From Pezizomycotina sp. ARF18 (taxonomy: Eukaryota; Ascomycota): a stretch of 64,000 nucleotides of DNA. The translations under genes were made by a program, and so were the position numbers. The stretch spans positions 248,755-312,754 of the forward strand of contig AZLU01000016.1 of NCBI GenBank assembly GCA_002224055.1. Reading direction: 5' to 3'. Below, in pieces: positions 45,780-57,271 of this stretch; position 1 is the stretch's first letter; every line of letters begins with the position of its first letter. The notes beneath the pieces are model-generated. The model saw only the letters and a program-made list of their open reading frames with translations. It made no database searches and had not been told where the DNA came from.

Positions 45780-46837
45780 ATGATTGCACAATCATTTCAC
45801 CTCGTCGTAAGTCTCAAAGGTCCCTCCTTGACCTATGATAGGCCTTCCACCGTAGCGACCGCTGATTTTTTCTCCCCCGATTTTTCTACTTAGATCTTCT
45901 GCTGGGTCTTCTTCGCGTTCACCACCTTTTCGTCGCTGCGCGGCTATACATCCAACTCTATTTTCGCACTAACCCGTGGCGGGAATGCTTCGTGCTAGTC
46001 GCGTGGCTTACGGCGCTGGGATATTCCGTTATTTACTCTCTGATGAACGACTGGACTGGTTCAACCCGATCTTTTTCGAAGACAACAACATAGAGAACTG
46101 GGACGCGGAGCTTCTCGCGAACATGAAGTTGCAGTACATGAGCGGGTTCATATCTATGACCTGTCTATATGCCTGTAAAGCCGCGCTCTTGTGTTTTTAT
46201 GTTGACTTGACGCCGCGAGCGTACTTTCCGAAGACCTGGTGGGCCATTACGGTCAGCTGGGTTTTCTGTATTATTGGGTTTTCAATCATGGTAGGTTTTC
46301 CTCTTTTTTACTCAGCCGCGAAATTAGCATACCCCTGACTTTAAACACGAAGGAGAGATGCATAACTGACCTGGCGAACTTTTTCTAGCTAATTCCCTGT
46401 TGGTGAGGTGCAGGCCATTTTCCCAAAATCTCATCCTCGGTTCCTCCTGCCGGGGAAATCTCGGCGTAAATTTCACAAATACGGGATTGCACCTATTTAC
46501 CGACATTCTGGTATTCAGTATACCGTTCTTCATGCTGCGGAACCTTCACCAAGCTGTGCGCGTTAGCAAGCCGACATGGTTTATGTTCGGCATGGGCACC
46601 GTAAACATCTTCTTCGCGGCTTCGCTCGTGGTGAACAATCTTTGGTTTCATGAGACCATAGAATTATCGCGGCGGTGGAAGGACACGTTGAACTACTTTC
46701 TGGCGCTCAAAGTGTACACAGCTGTACTGATTGTTTGCATGCCGTACGTTAGGCGGTTGTGGAGGGGCATCAGGGATAAAGATCTGAAGTCGCTCGGGCC
46801 GGCGTGCTCTAGTAGTCTGAATTCTCTAAATGTTTGA
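45780..46837 (+). CDS. Fungal rhodopsin-type integral membrane protein, frame-disrupted
   Basis: Multi-pass membrane protein of the fungal rhodopsin-like family, common in Pezizomycotina and mostly of unknown function. Exon 1 is ATG 45780 to 45806 (MIAQSFHLV), donor GTAAGT; intron 45807-45893 ends TTTCTACTTAG. Exon 2 continues IFCWVFFAFTTF and, after a one-base shift at a TTTT run, FVAARLYIQLYFRTN and CFVLVAWLTALGYSVIYSLM (membrane segments 1-2), then NMKLQYMSGFISMTCLYACK then AALLCFYVDLTPR (segment 3) and TVSWVFCIIGFSIM (segment 4) before a GTAGGT donor. The last exon has CRPFSQN, the family position after segment 4, TDILVFSIPFFMLRNLHQAV, MGTVNIFFAASLVVNNLW and FLALKVYTAVLIVCMPYVRR (segments 5-7). 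It looks complete in domain content. Two to three frame changes. Confidence 0.72.
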
Positions 46838-47035
46838 GCCAGTTTCTCGTTTCTATTTACATTGCACTTCTATATACATTTCGTCTTTAGCTTCGTTGAA
46901 ATACACTAGGCCTTGCCCTAGATTTTCTCTGTCAATATGGTTCATTCAATGTGATAGTCTAGTATCCTTGGTTCATCGATGATAGGACCGGGATATCACT
47001 GTCCCCCGGGTGCCACCCAGAAAGGCTTTTCAGGT

Positions 47036-47218
47036 TTCAGTGGCACCACCCTCGAGTGCACGTTCCGTGACAGCATTTTAGAGGGCCTCCACAAGTCTTC
47101 CCGCGGTCCGACATTGGAGATCTCGTGGCTCGAGCTCGAATATTTGCGGCGCAGGGGCAGCAGAAACAGTCCCGGCGAGGAAGGAAAGAGAAAGAATGAG
47201 GCTCATCAGGACTTTCAT
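47036..47218 (-). pseudogene. Small secreted cysteine-rich peptide gene, knottin-like, broken fossil
   Basis: Minus-strand mini-gene. It starts with a clear signal peptide (MKVLMSLILSLSFLAGTVSA) and ends with a cysteine-rich segment containing a CC pair and several more closely spaced cysteines, as in inhibitor-cystine-knot type peptides. The parts are not in one continuous frame; I count about one break. Such peptides act as secreted effectors, defensive peptides or toxins in various fungi; nothing here tells which. A second gene of the same build lies about 700 bases away on the same strand. Confidence 0.45.
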
Positions 47219-47739
47219 GGCGAGAAGTTTAGGTAGCTGTCGAGAGAGCGATGTTGTTGATATAATACGATTATATGTGAGGTGCTAAATTCTCATGAGG
47301 AAGATCTTGTTGGAATTTTAGCAGCTACTTATACATGATTCCACGGCATTTTTAACTTCTTCTTCCTGACCCTAGTTCAAGATCATGCCGTGCATGACGA
47401 AGTCTTTCCGGCTCTCAAGGCCGCGGCAACGGCTACATTGTAAGGATCACAACCAATGCTTAGCTCTAAAAGGCAAGTCGCAAAAGAGAAGTCCTTGGGA
47501 CTAAGATTCGATTAGAAATAAGCAGAATAAAGGAATAATTTACCGTTGCGTAAGGTGCTATAGGAAGACTAAGTTAAGCTAGCTATTGAAATGATAAAAC
47601 TAAAGTAAATTGCATGAGGCCAACCCGAATCCCGTCTTAGATCGAACCTCTTAGCATTCTCTCCGCCGTCTCCCCGATATATAGTTCATCATTCGGGGCC
47701 ACCGTTGCTCTCGAAAATCTCGACTGTTCAACCGCAAAA

Positions 47740-47934
47740 ATTATTTCGACAGAATTTTTATTGCAGCATCGCGGTTGGTTTGGTCCGCAGGCTGCCCTGG
47801 CGCATGGCAGCCGGCATGGGGAATTTTATTTCCCCAGGTACGAGTTCCACAGGTGTTACCGGAGGCGGAGTGACAGTAGCCGATCTGGCTAGAATGGCAA
47901 CGGCGACCAAAGCGAGACTGGCTGATAACTTCAT
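47740..47934 (-). pseudogene. Second small secreted cysteine-rich peptide gene, broken fossil
   Basis: Minus-strand mini-gene with a signal peptide (MKLSASLALVAVAILARSAT) and a Pro-rich pro-segment (VTPPPVTPVELVP), followed by a short Cys/Pro-rich region containing a CC pair. It looks broken, with about one or two breaks. Its size, orientation and layout match the neighbouring knottin-like gene, so the pair is probably an old tandem duplication. Confidence 0.38.
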
Positions 47935-50800
47935 GTTTCTGGTCTGCGATGGTAAACGATTCTTAATACTGACGAGATCGGCTTTGGCAAACGTAGCAAG
48001 GACTTTAAGCGGCGGCTCCTGTGGTAAATATTCGCCGGTCGTGAAATGATTCAGACACTCGGCGGAAATTAGGCTCTTAAATACTTAATGCCTACCAGCA
48101 TCTTCGGCAAGGATTTCCATGTAACATGGAATATAACAGATTCACACTTTCCCCATTCGTTACCGTAGTCGCGATCCCGGAGCAAATCGCAGACACCGAG
48201 GGTAGCGTGGCGTTACATTGCAAGGAATGCCCAGTAGGTTTCAATTTCGAAAGATCTGCTCCGAGCTCAACGGAATCCAGGCGGCTCGCTAAGTTAGCCT
48301 GAGCACGCCGTTATATCAGTGGTATTGCAGGTATGCGAGTTTTATTCCTAGGATTATTATGACAACTTGAATTTCAAGCGTTCTTTGAAGTCCGCTGGCG
48401 GACATACTGATCGGAGGACTTCGGAATGGCCTTAGTGTAGCCATTTTTCGTTACTCCAAGAATAAACGCCTGGCATAGCTACAACGATAAACAACCCAAC
48501 GCTCCCAACCGCCCTGTTCAATAGAAACACACTCATTACATCAACCAAACGGAAGGGCTTTGTGACTAGGATTTGATGGTGGGGTTCGAGGTCTAGCATC
48601 ATTGCGGCATTGATTTTGGCGCTACAATTAGTTTCTTCGCGTTGAGGATGACATGCAGACCAGATTAGGAATACAATGATGACTGTTACATTTTCCTCAG
48701 ATTACTGAACTAGAAGGCCCCGGATGAAGACCGGCTACGCCACTCATTACTTAGCTGCCCGGAAGCAGGGGCAAGGCTTGCGCCTGTTAGCCAGAGCAAG
48801 ATCACAGCCGCAGCCTTCCGGCGAGTAGGCCAATCCTTGAACATGCTAGAAAATGGGAAGAGGGAGTATACTCGAGTCGCATAGCGGTATTTAGGCGCCT
48901 ACCCTGGTAAATTCACCGAATTTTGGCGTAGCGAGGCTGCCTTTCTTGATTACGTTGGGCATGACTGTTTTTCACATCCAACCACTTTCTCGGAATTGCC
49001 AATAAGTTTATTGATTCTATCTCCGTAATCAACACTGGCAAAAAGCCTCGTTGCAAGATGAATGGGCCGTTAACTTCAACATTGCCTTCGTGCTCCTGTA
49101 GAAACAAATTTAAATTTTATATAAAGGCATCCCTCTAGACTTATCGTCAAGATTCTGCGAATAGGTCATTATCTTGCAATATCGATACTCTCATAACTTG
49201 CACATTTCAGAAACGAGGCAGCTTAATAGCCACGTTCCTTCAACCACAGACCTTCTTTCTCCTGTTTGCGGTCCACCTTTCGGCATTTGCCCCGGGAAAA
49301 ATGAAACGAACCCCAGGGCCGGCATTGCCAGGGTTAGATCTTGACTAAACCACGGGCGGGGTCTTGCACCGTCCTTACCGGCACGATTGCAAACAAGACT
49401 ACTTTCCAGAATTGTTGTTGGCAATCTCATTTTATCTTCGCCGCCGGTGATAATACTACAGTGCAGTGGGAGTGCGAGTAGTAGATTAGAACTCCCTGCC
49501 AACCTTACACCCTGCCGGTCATTTTCTTCCACACCATCTTGCACAGATGCCCCACGGTACCGCAGGAGTAAATTTACTACATCTAAAGCTAATCGCCTTT
49601 CGGACCCCAGCAGCATCAACTGTATCAGAACGAGGTCCAGCTTTCAATATGCCATCGCCAATCCTAAGAACGGAACGAACGATATCATCGCGATCACCTG
49701 CCTCGACCAGGACGATTATAAGCCGAACCAATTCAGAACTCCTAATAACGCAGGTAGAGCAATAGTCTGACCGAGCTACGTGAAGTCCTCAGTAGGAATG
49801 ATCGTGCTTTTCGTCATGAGCACGGTTTATGTTTTATTGTAGGACTGGTTATAGCAAAACTCTGCTATGAAAATATTCATTTACTCATTGACGCCATGAA
49901 GGGGTTCTGCTTCGAATTTTTCGCAGTTTCCTGATGGTTAATCTCTTGGCTATAAATTAATGAAAATACTGGTGCAAGTCGTCTACAGCGAGATCGAGAG
50001 ATCGTTCTCATGTATTTAGATTTGACAGTACTTTGCTAACTGTTCTTACCCCTATCGATTCATCTACCCTCTGCAAGCCGAATTTTGTCTGATGGTCATG
50101 ATGTTGAACTTTATAAAACTAAAATCGGCCACGACACCCCGCATGCTTGGAATACATTTGCTTCAAGGCTTCGTCTGATTCTCGAAACCTGAAGACATTT
50201 TACGAGATTTTCCTTGCGAGGTGGAAACCATTCGAGCACAAACGTTTCCTCACTAGATGCCTGCTTTTGATATAACATGGAAACATTTCTAAGAACTGTT
50301 TATTCGGAGATAGGCAGATAGGCAGGTGCCCAAATTAGCTACGAATGAATTAAATCATTCCCTCGTTGATTTTACGCCGCAATTGAATGAGTAACTCCTG
50401 CTACAGCGCTCATTTGTCCTTTCGAGACACTTTATTTCTAGAAAACCGTTGCTCCTAAAAAGTTCCGACGCCTCTAATAGCTCGTTGTGAGATGCAGGAG
50501 CTAACATTCCTACATCCATCGGTGAAATAAAGGCTTATAGTAGTGACTTCATCTTTACGCCAAGAGGGGAATATAGCCAAAGACCGCGGTAAATAACATT
50601 CGGCATGCTTGATCGATACACCTTTCTTGCTAGGCGTCAAAATCGGCGTATGAGATGTTAGAAATATTTCGCAGGGGCCGGTTGTCAGTCGAGAGATGCT
50701 GGATTGATTTAGAAAGACGGCGGAAATTAACCTCTTAAGTATTTCAATATGCAACAGGCGTATTTGTTACCTATGATAACAATCCTTTCGTGATAATCAT
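47935..50800. other. 2.9 kb stretch with no supported gene
   Basis: Open frames on both strands at 49.2-49.8 kb and 50.45-50.75 kb were examined. They show no recognisable motif, start context or introns. Two loosely similar 30-base words (CGGCGGAAATTA..CTCTTAA) occur near 48060 and 50725, possibly a diverged repeat. Confidence 0.4.
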
Positions 50801-51381
50801 CATAGCACACCAAAATCCGGGTATTTTTATATTTTTAATAATATAAGTAATGCCTTTGGCTTTGCTATTATTTATAAAATAATTATAATTATTTTAATAT
50901 TAATAATATATATTAAATAATAATTATATCTATTAATAATAATGTTTTTTATTAATTAAAAAAAAATCATTAGTCTTATATAACTATTAGTTTTATATAT
51001 AAGAATTAGTTTTATATTATAATAGTTTAAGCTATTAGATTATAATAATCTAAACCGCTAGATTATAAAGGTTTAGAAGAATAATACTCTCTAGTTAGTC
51101 TCATAGACCATAATCAAAATAAATTTTGGCGTTCCGGGCGTGTTGTTAAACTTTTATTGCCCGCCGCCGGAGCGCTGATATCTTCTTGCACGCCGGTTCG
51201 TGCTAGTACATTACTGAGGTGGATTTCTGTAACAATTAGACTTATAATAATGTAGAATAATAATGCTCTCTAGTGCGTGTTAATCTTTTTTACACGCCGG
51301 TTTCTGTAACAGTAGGGCCGTGCAGGGTATATCAGGCCCATTAGCGCTACGGCTACTCATATCCCGGGGGAATTTCTTTCT
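50801..51381. other. AT-rich, probably RIP-affected repeat relic left of the transposon
   Basis: Very AT-rich at 50.82-51.1 kb, then with repeated words such as GTGCGTGTTAATC and GCACGCCGGTT at 51.15-51.3 kb. It probably represents an older repeat into which the TIR element inserted, but I cannot name it. Confidence 0.4.
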
Positions 51382-51383
51382 TA

Positions 51384-51427
51384 ACGTGGGGCACTATCCT
51401 GCGAGCCAGTACCGGCCAGCGAGCCAG
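51384..51427 (+). repeat. Left terminal inverted repeat of the Fot1/Pogo element
   Basis: About 44 bases pairing with the right end with about three mismatches. Contains two internal copies of GCGAGCCAG. Confidence 0.9.
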
Positions 51428-51639
51428 TTGCTAAGATAACGGTGGCTACTATATAAAAAAAAATAAATAAATAGCTATTCCCGGGTACTATCGTGGCTCC
51501 GGCCCCCTGTATGTATATATCTTAATAAAAAGCTTATCGATTATATATATTATAATTAATAGAATAATATATTAAATAATACTAACGCGCTTAGATATTA
51601 TATAACTAGTTAACTACCGTATTCGAGCCTAACGCCTAG

Positions 51640-53270
51640 GTAAAAGAAAGTACGCCTAACGGAAGTCTTTAATAGCTATCGCGCTAGAAATAGACTATCT
51701 TTTAATAAAACGGTATTATTTTATAGGGTCCCCCCTTTAACTTTAAAGTACTAAAATAAAGGACGTCTGTATAAAGTCCCCGTATAGAAGTAGCCCTAGC
51801 TATAGCTTCTTACTGACGCTACCGAGAGTACTATTAAGGCCTAATATACTAAATTATATAGTTAGGGCTTCCCTATACGCTATAATATGCTACGTTATAT
51901 AGCCGGAGAGCTAGCTAGCGGCGCCCGGATCGGTAAAAACTAGCCGAAGCGCTTTTTAAGACGATATTCTAAGCTCCGTACGGTATATTCCCGTATACTA
52001 GATAATAAGCGTAGCTATACGGAGTATCCGGCCGTAATAGTCGATTATTTTTAGAAGTTTTAGAACGCCCGAGATAAATATAAATTTAAAAATTACGATA
52101 TATATAACGTCGATAAGAAAGGCTTTCTACGGGGATTTACCGCTAACGGTTAGATTATAGTCTCGGAGCCTATAAATCTCGAAAATTTAAGGTATACGAT
52201 AGTAATCGGGAGCTAATTACTATAATTAAGTATATTAATATAGACGGTAACGTACTAGCGCGATAATAATATTTAGAGGTAAATCTTACCTATTAGACTA
52301 GTATCGAGGATATACGCTACGCCTAGAGTAATAGTAGGCTATTAGTAATAGCGGTATATTAAATAATAATCTAGACGTTAAGTAGCTTCTACGTATTTTT
52401 TACCGTACGCTCTTTAAGATCGAAGGGGGGGCTTATATTATACTTATATTAGATAGGTATAGTAGCTATTTATTAGTTAAATTTATTAAAATTTACTTAG
52501 ATAATAGAATTATACTTCTTTATTTACCTCCTTATACTACTTACCTAATATAGCTATTAGATATCGATATCTTTAGCATCTATTAGAGAAGATATAGTAG
52601 GCTCGTCGAGGACTTTATACGCTATAATAGAGCCCAATAGTAAAAAAACTTTATTTAGCTAATAACTAAGGCCTATAACCTTAATTTTACGCCTAATATT
52701 ATGCGAGGCGCCTAGAAATACGCTAGAGCTATACTATTAAACCTATATACGTACTAGAATAAATACCCTAATTTAATAAATAGCTATAAGAGCCGGTAAA
52801 TATTAAAGAACTAGCGTAGATTATAAGGATCCCCCTTTAGTTTAAGGCCTAAATCTAACGAATTTAGCTACTCCCTATAATAAGACTAATTTAGTACGGT
52901 ATTTAACGACGCTAGAGAAGATATTATCGACTAAACCTAGGCTTTTAGCGCCTATTATATCCCTATTTAATAAGATTTATAAGGCTATAGCTACGTCCTT
53001 TAAAAAATAAATATATAAAGGTAAAATATTAAGTTACGCGCCTAAAACCGGGATCAAAAGGCGGTAGAGCCGGTAGCTATACGCATATAGTAAGGCTAAA
53101 GTATTAGATAATAGTAAGCTACTAGCGGGCATCGATACTACAAATATACGCGTCACCAGAGTAGAAAACGCGAAGTTACGGAAGGGCTATACGGAGTAGC
53201 TAGCGCGGGAGCTACATTTACAGGCGATAGCCAGAAGAAAGAGAAATAGGACGGAGGAAGAGGACTAGGG
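51640..53270 (+). pseudogene. RIP-destroyed Fot1/Pogo transposase
   Basis: One reading frame shows family blocks despite many stops. A Tc5-type helix-turn-helix region at about 51.87-52.05 kb reads GFPIRYNMLRYIAGELASG, RFLRRYSKLRTVYSRILDNK and YPAVIVDYF. The start of the DDE domain at about 52.1 kb is YDIYNVDKKGFLRGFTANG, with the first catalytic Asp. The DDE end at about 52.45-52.6 kb reads ILDRYSSYLL, VKFIKIYLDNRIILLYLPPY and LLDIDIFSIY, the equivalent of the family's LDGHxSH...LPPHTSHxLQPLD. Many stops are TAA/TAG at positions where the family has Gln (CAA/CAG), as RIP would produce. Intact relatives are about 500-550 residues. Confidence 0.85.
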
Positions 53271-53459
53271 ACTAGAACCCTACCTATTATTTATTTTACT
53301 ATATAATTACTATATAATTTTAAATACGCGGTTAGTTAGGACCCTAGATAGTTCTTCTATTACTATTTCATAGTTCTCGAGCCTTCGATTGTCATTTTTT
53401 ACATATATATATGGAATTTTATAGTCATTTTAGTGTGGTCTTGGCATTTCTTGGCATGG

Positions 53460-53503
53460 CTGGCTCGCTGGCCGGTGCCGGCTCGCAGGCTAGTGCCCCA
53501 CGT
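53460..53503 (-). repeat. Right terminal inverted repeat of the Fot1/Pogo element
   Basis: Reverse complement of the left repeat with about three transition-type differences, ending at TAGTGCCCCACGT next to a TA. Confidence 0.9.
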
Positions 53504-53627
53504 TACACCTTTACACTCACTTATCTTCTGTTTTGTATGGCTACCCCGCATTTTTTCGTTAATCTCGAAATAGAACTCGCCGGATAGGCTGAGCGTCAAT
53601 ATCAAGCCCAACGAAAAACAAAACGTC

Positions 53628-55912
53628 ATGAGTTCTAGAACGGCCCCGGTGGCTCGTTGCGACATTTGCGACCTGCCGATGTATAAAAGAAAGGACTTAA
53701 AAAAGCACAAACGAACTGAAGGGCACCGAGCGAGGTGCCAAAGCATGGGTATTTACTGCTCGGATTGCAAGAAATGCTTCGAATCCTCCGCCGGGCTACA
53801 AGCACACAATACTGCGGTACACGTCGACCCGCACTTAACGGGGCACCAGGCGCATGTTCCTCCAGAGCAAGATCTCAATACTGAAAATCCATTGCCGTGG
53901 TTCGTCCGTTGTGAATGCGGCGAAACTTTTCCGATGAGCAGGCTCGAAGCCCACCTCAACGCCCATGCCACCGCCCTGAGGGAGATCCACGTGACAATGT
54001 TTCCCTTCACTTCCAGTGAGTGTGAGGAAGTTTACCGACGGAAGAAGAGATGAATGATCACCCGCCGATGAGCCGTCTCTCTTCCGTTGCGACGATTGCG
54101 GTGAGATTTCGGAGGGGCCACATCGCTACTGGCCCATGTTTGCGCTCCCATGGCCAGAAAGACGACGAAAACACGCGGGCGCCGCGACGGAAGACACTAA
54201 CATAGACTATACGCCGCGGCTCCTGCTCCTAAAAGTGGAAGATTTGCAAAATCTGCGGCCTACCCTCGCGTAGGAACACAAGAAGAGTCCCGAGCACGTG
54301 GCTGCATGCGTGGCCTTAGACTCTTATTGCGTGGACTGCAAAGTGCCCTTCGAGTCCGCAGAGAGGTCCCAGGCGCACTGGAGCCGCGTGCACGATCCCG
54401 AACGACCAACCGAGTTCCCTTGCGGGGACTGCGGGTGATATCCCGACAGAAAAAGCCTCAGGAAACACAATTGCAGACGCCCCGCTCCCGCAGAGGCAGC
54501 TCCCGAAGAGGCGACTTTCGGACAGGCGATTCGTTGCGAAGTATGCGACCGGCCCATGCCCGATACCGTGGAATTGAGAATGCACAAACGGAGCGCCGAG
54601 CACATCGAAGCGTGTAAAAGGATCAGTTCCTATTGCTCAGATTGTCAAAGATGCTTCAATTCTGGCCAAGCATTCAAGTTTCATCGCAATATAGCACATG
54701 GCGAGATTTTACCAACTGTGAATGGGCTGGAGCAGCACCACGCCAACGTGCATGACGCAAGTGGCAACGAGAAACCCACCAATTCCCACCGAAAACAACG
54801 TCGGAGGTTCAACCGCAGCTCCCAAAACGAAGGGCTTCTGTAAAATCTACGACCAATACCTATACGAAAAGCTAAAAATCCATACAAAGTCCGGCGGGCA
54901 CATGGCCGCGTGTAAAAAAGTTGGCGCGTACTGCCATGATTGCAAAACATGTTTAAGCTCTCCGGAAAGTATCAATCACACTGGCCCGCGTGCACGACCC
55001 CACCGGGTGACGGAATTCCACTGCTGCGATTGTGATAAATCATTCTTGTCGAACAAAATACTGAACCGCCACCTCCGCGGGCACGCTTACCAGATAATAA
55101 CAAGAAGTTCGCTTGCGCAGGGTGCGGGAAAAGTCTTCTTCAAGAAGAAGCAGCGCGAGCAGCATATACGCGAATGCTTGGCCGCCGCGCAGAAGGCAAT
55201 ACATGCCTCGGCGGCGAAAATGCAAACGCACTTTCCAGACGCCGTCCGCCATGATCATGCACCTGGAAACGGTGCCTGCGCGTCGAAGATAGACGTAGGA
55301 CGATCAACGAGGTAGTCCGGGAACACGACGTCCACTGCGGTATTACGCTGCCGACGGACGCCGCGACGCTCCCGTCGCAGCTGCAGCAGCTTTTGCAGGT
55401 TGCTCAGGAGGAGACCGTCTCGCCCATAAAGTTGAAATCCTCAGCGATTCAGACTCCGATTCCGAATGCGGTGGCATCCGCGTGTACACGCCTCCGTTTC
55501 GAGCTCGGAGTATTCACAAGCGATCATAACTCCTGTCGGCACGTCTCCATGGCAATGTACCCTCTGCCTCAAGGGATTCAAATCGTATCGCGCGATGGAG
55601 ATGCACGTCAATTCCCTAATCCATGAACCCTTCTCGTACCATTGTCCCTCCAGTTCATGGGGTTGGGCGTCGCGGCGGAGGAGAGGTCGTTCAAGTCGCT
55701 GAGCGCGTTGGTGCAGCACCTTGAGCGCGGGGCGTGCAGGGCGGAGAGAAATTTTCCGGAAGACGATAGCCTTGGTTGAACAGGTGGCGCAGAGCTTAGG
55801 ATTTGATGGGTTGACGCCGTTGACGGGTAGTCGCAGGCTTAGGGGACCACTCAACCGGATGAAATCAAGAAAGGTAGAATCGGGCGCAACATACATGCTA
55901 CGCAAACCCTAG
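53628..55912 (+). CDS. C2H2 zinc-finger protein built of repeated two-finger modules, frame-disrupted
   Basis: Probably a nucleic-acid-binding protein. The ATG at 53628 gives MSSRTAPVARCDICDLPMYK. The unit CxxC-x12-H...GH-x-A-x-C...YCxDC-x12-H...VH is repeated at about 53.66-53.83, 54.24-54.40, 54.54-54.70 and 54.84-54.99 kb (for example SYCVDCKVPFESAERSQAHW and SYCSDCQRCFNSGQAFKFHR). Single fingers of the type CECGETFPMSRLEAHLNAH and HCCDCDKSFLSNKILNRHL lie between units. The C-terminal part has WQCTLCLKGFKSYRAMEMHV, SLIHEPFSYHCP and FKSLSALVQHLERGAC, a signature seen at the end of many fungal C2H2 proteins. The first open frame ends at 54053 and about five or more frame changes follow. It begins only 125 bases from the right end of the transposon. 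Confidence 0.7.
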
Positions 55913-57236
55913 CTACCCAATCGAAGGCCGTAAATCAAGAAAAGAATAGCTTCAGTAATTTCAAGGTTCATTATGTGGCTGGAGTCGACCGGCCCCATCT
56001 TCTCCCCCCAAGGGGGAGGAATATTGAACGACTTGTAAATTTTCGAGCGGAGTAATTTTTTCTAACACGTTACTGAGAATAAGCTGAGTAGGATGTTGCT
56101 TGGAGTGAATGGTTGTAAAACGATATTGATAATATCGCTAAAGAAAAAAAAAAAAAAAAAAAAAAGAAAAAAGCCCATGCTGACGCACTCAACATTTGTT
56201 TACTTGCACAAGCGTGCAAGAAATTAAGAGTTAGAGTACGATTCTAAAGATAGCTGATAGCTGTTGCTCAGGTATTTTCAGATTGTCCCTCAATTGAATT
56301 ATTCGGTACTACGACCCAATCATCCAACACGCCTCATGGTCATTCAGAAATTATGAGCTTAGCAAAGTTACACGTCACTACTGAATTTGCATCACCTGCG
56401 ATAATACAAATTCAACGTCAACTCACCGAAATTACGGTTATCCACGAGGCTCATCATATGGGATGATAATATTGGCCTCCACCCGATAATCTTAATGTTA
56501 TTGGCGGATTCCAGCCGTCAGACCGAAAGAGTAGACAAATACTCGGTTGCTTGAAGAAGGGTTGGATCTGCGCTTCTGGAGCTTATAATTATATTCCGAG
56601 AGGAGGGATTGGGGTGCCATTTAGAGGCGAAGATGCGGCACGATTATGAGAATTTAAGCCCCAATTGTTGTGAGGGAATATTTGGAAGTTCTTTGTAGTG
56701 AATTATAATTCTATTAATTAATGCGTTTTAATCCAAGGCGTTATTATGTACTGTGTTGGATAACACGGGCGAGGACTTCTTTGAAGACTATTGCTTTATG
56801 TCTTGATTTGGAATATTGCTCATATGTCGGGTGTAGTGTCACCATGAAAAGAACTATAGTAAATAATATATAGTAAAAAAGTTTTTATTTTTTTTTAGGG
56901 GACGTAGGCGTTATATCATTAATTTTACTAGTGATCGAGATCGGGCCGGGAACCAATGGTGTGTCCCGGCCAGGCAGGGTACTCCGGGCCGGGGACCGGG
57001 ACAGATTTAAGGATTAAGGCCGCGCCAGCTACCCGGTCCCGTCCCGGACCCTAGCCGGGAATTCCGCTAAGACTTTTTTATATATAAAAAATAAATAAAC
57101 ATATCGATATTTATATATTTATATTATTTTTTATATTTTTATNTTTTTTTTCTTCTCACACAAATACCAATCCAATGTAAAAAGGTCAAAAATTTCCGCA
57201 AATAGTTAGTTACCTCTTGAATCTACCTTTATCGCG

Positions 57237-57271
<35 letters not shown>

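Larger units (their letters stand above)
51384..53503 (+). mobile_element. Fot1/Pogo-type (Tc1/mariner superfamily) DNA transposon, RIP-mutated
   Basis: A 2.12 kb element bounded by ACGTGGGGCACTA at the left and its inverse TAGTGCCCCACGT at the right, each flanked by TA (51382-51383 and 53504-53505), the target duplication of this superfamily. The interior codes, on the plus strand, for a Tc5-type DNA-binding region and a DDE transposase. The interior is almost devoid of CA and TG dinucleotides and very rich in TA, the mark of repeat-induced point mutation; the ends keep more CA/TG. It is inactive. Confidence 0.9.

Noticed and set aside
49191-49770. Overlapping open frames of 127 and 142 codons on both strands
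   Set aside because: No motif, conserved start or intron; strands contradict each other.
50801-51383. Long terminal repeat retroelement at the left flank of the transposon
   Set aside because: No terminal direct repeats, primer site or reverse transcriptase words were seen; AT-rich decay alone does not support it.
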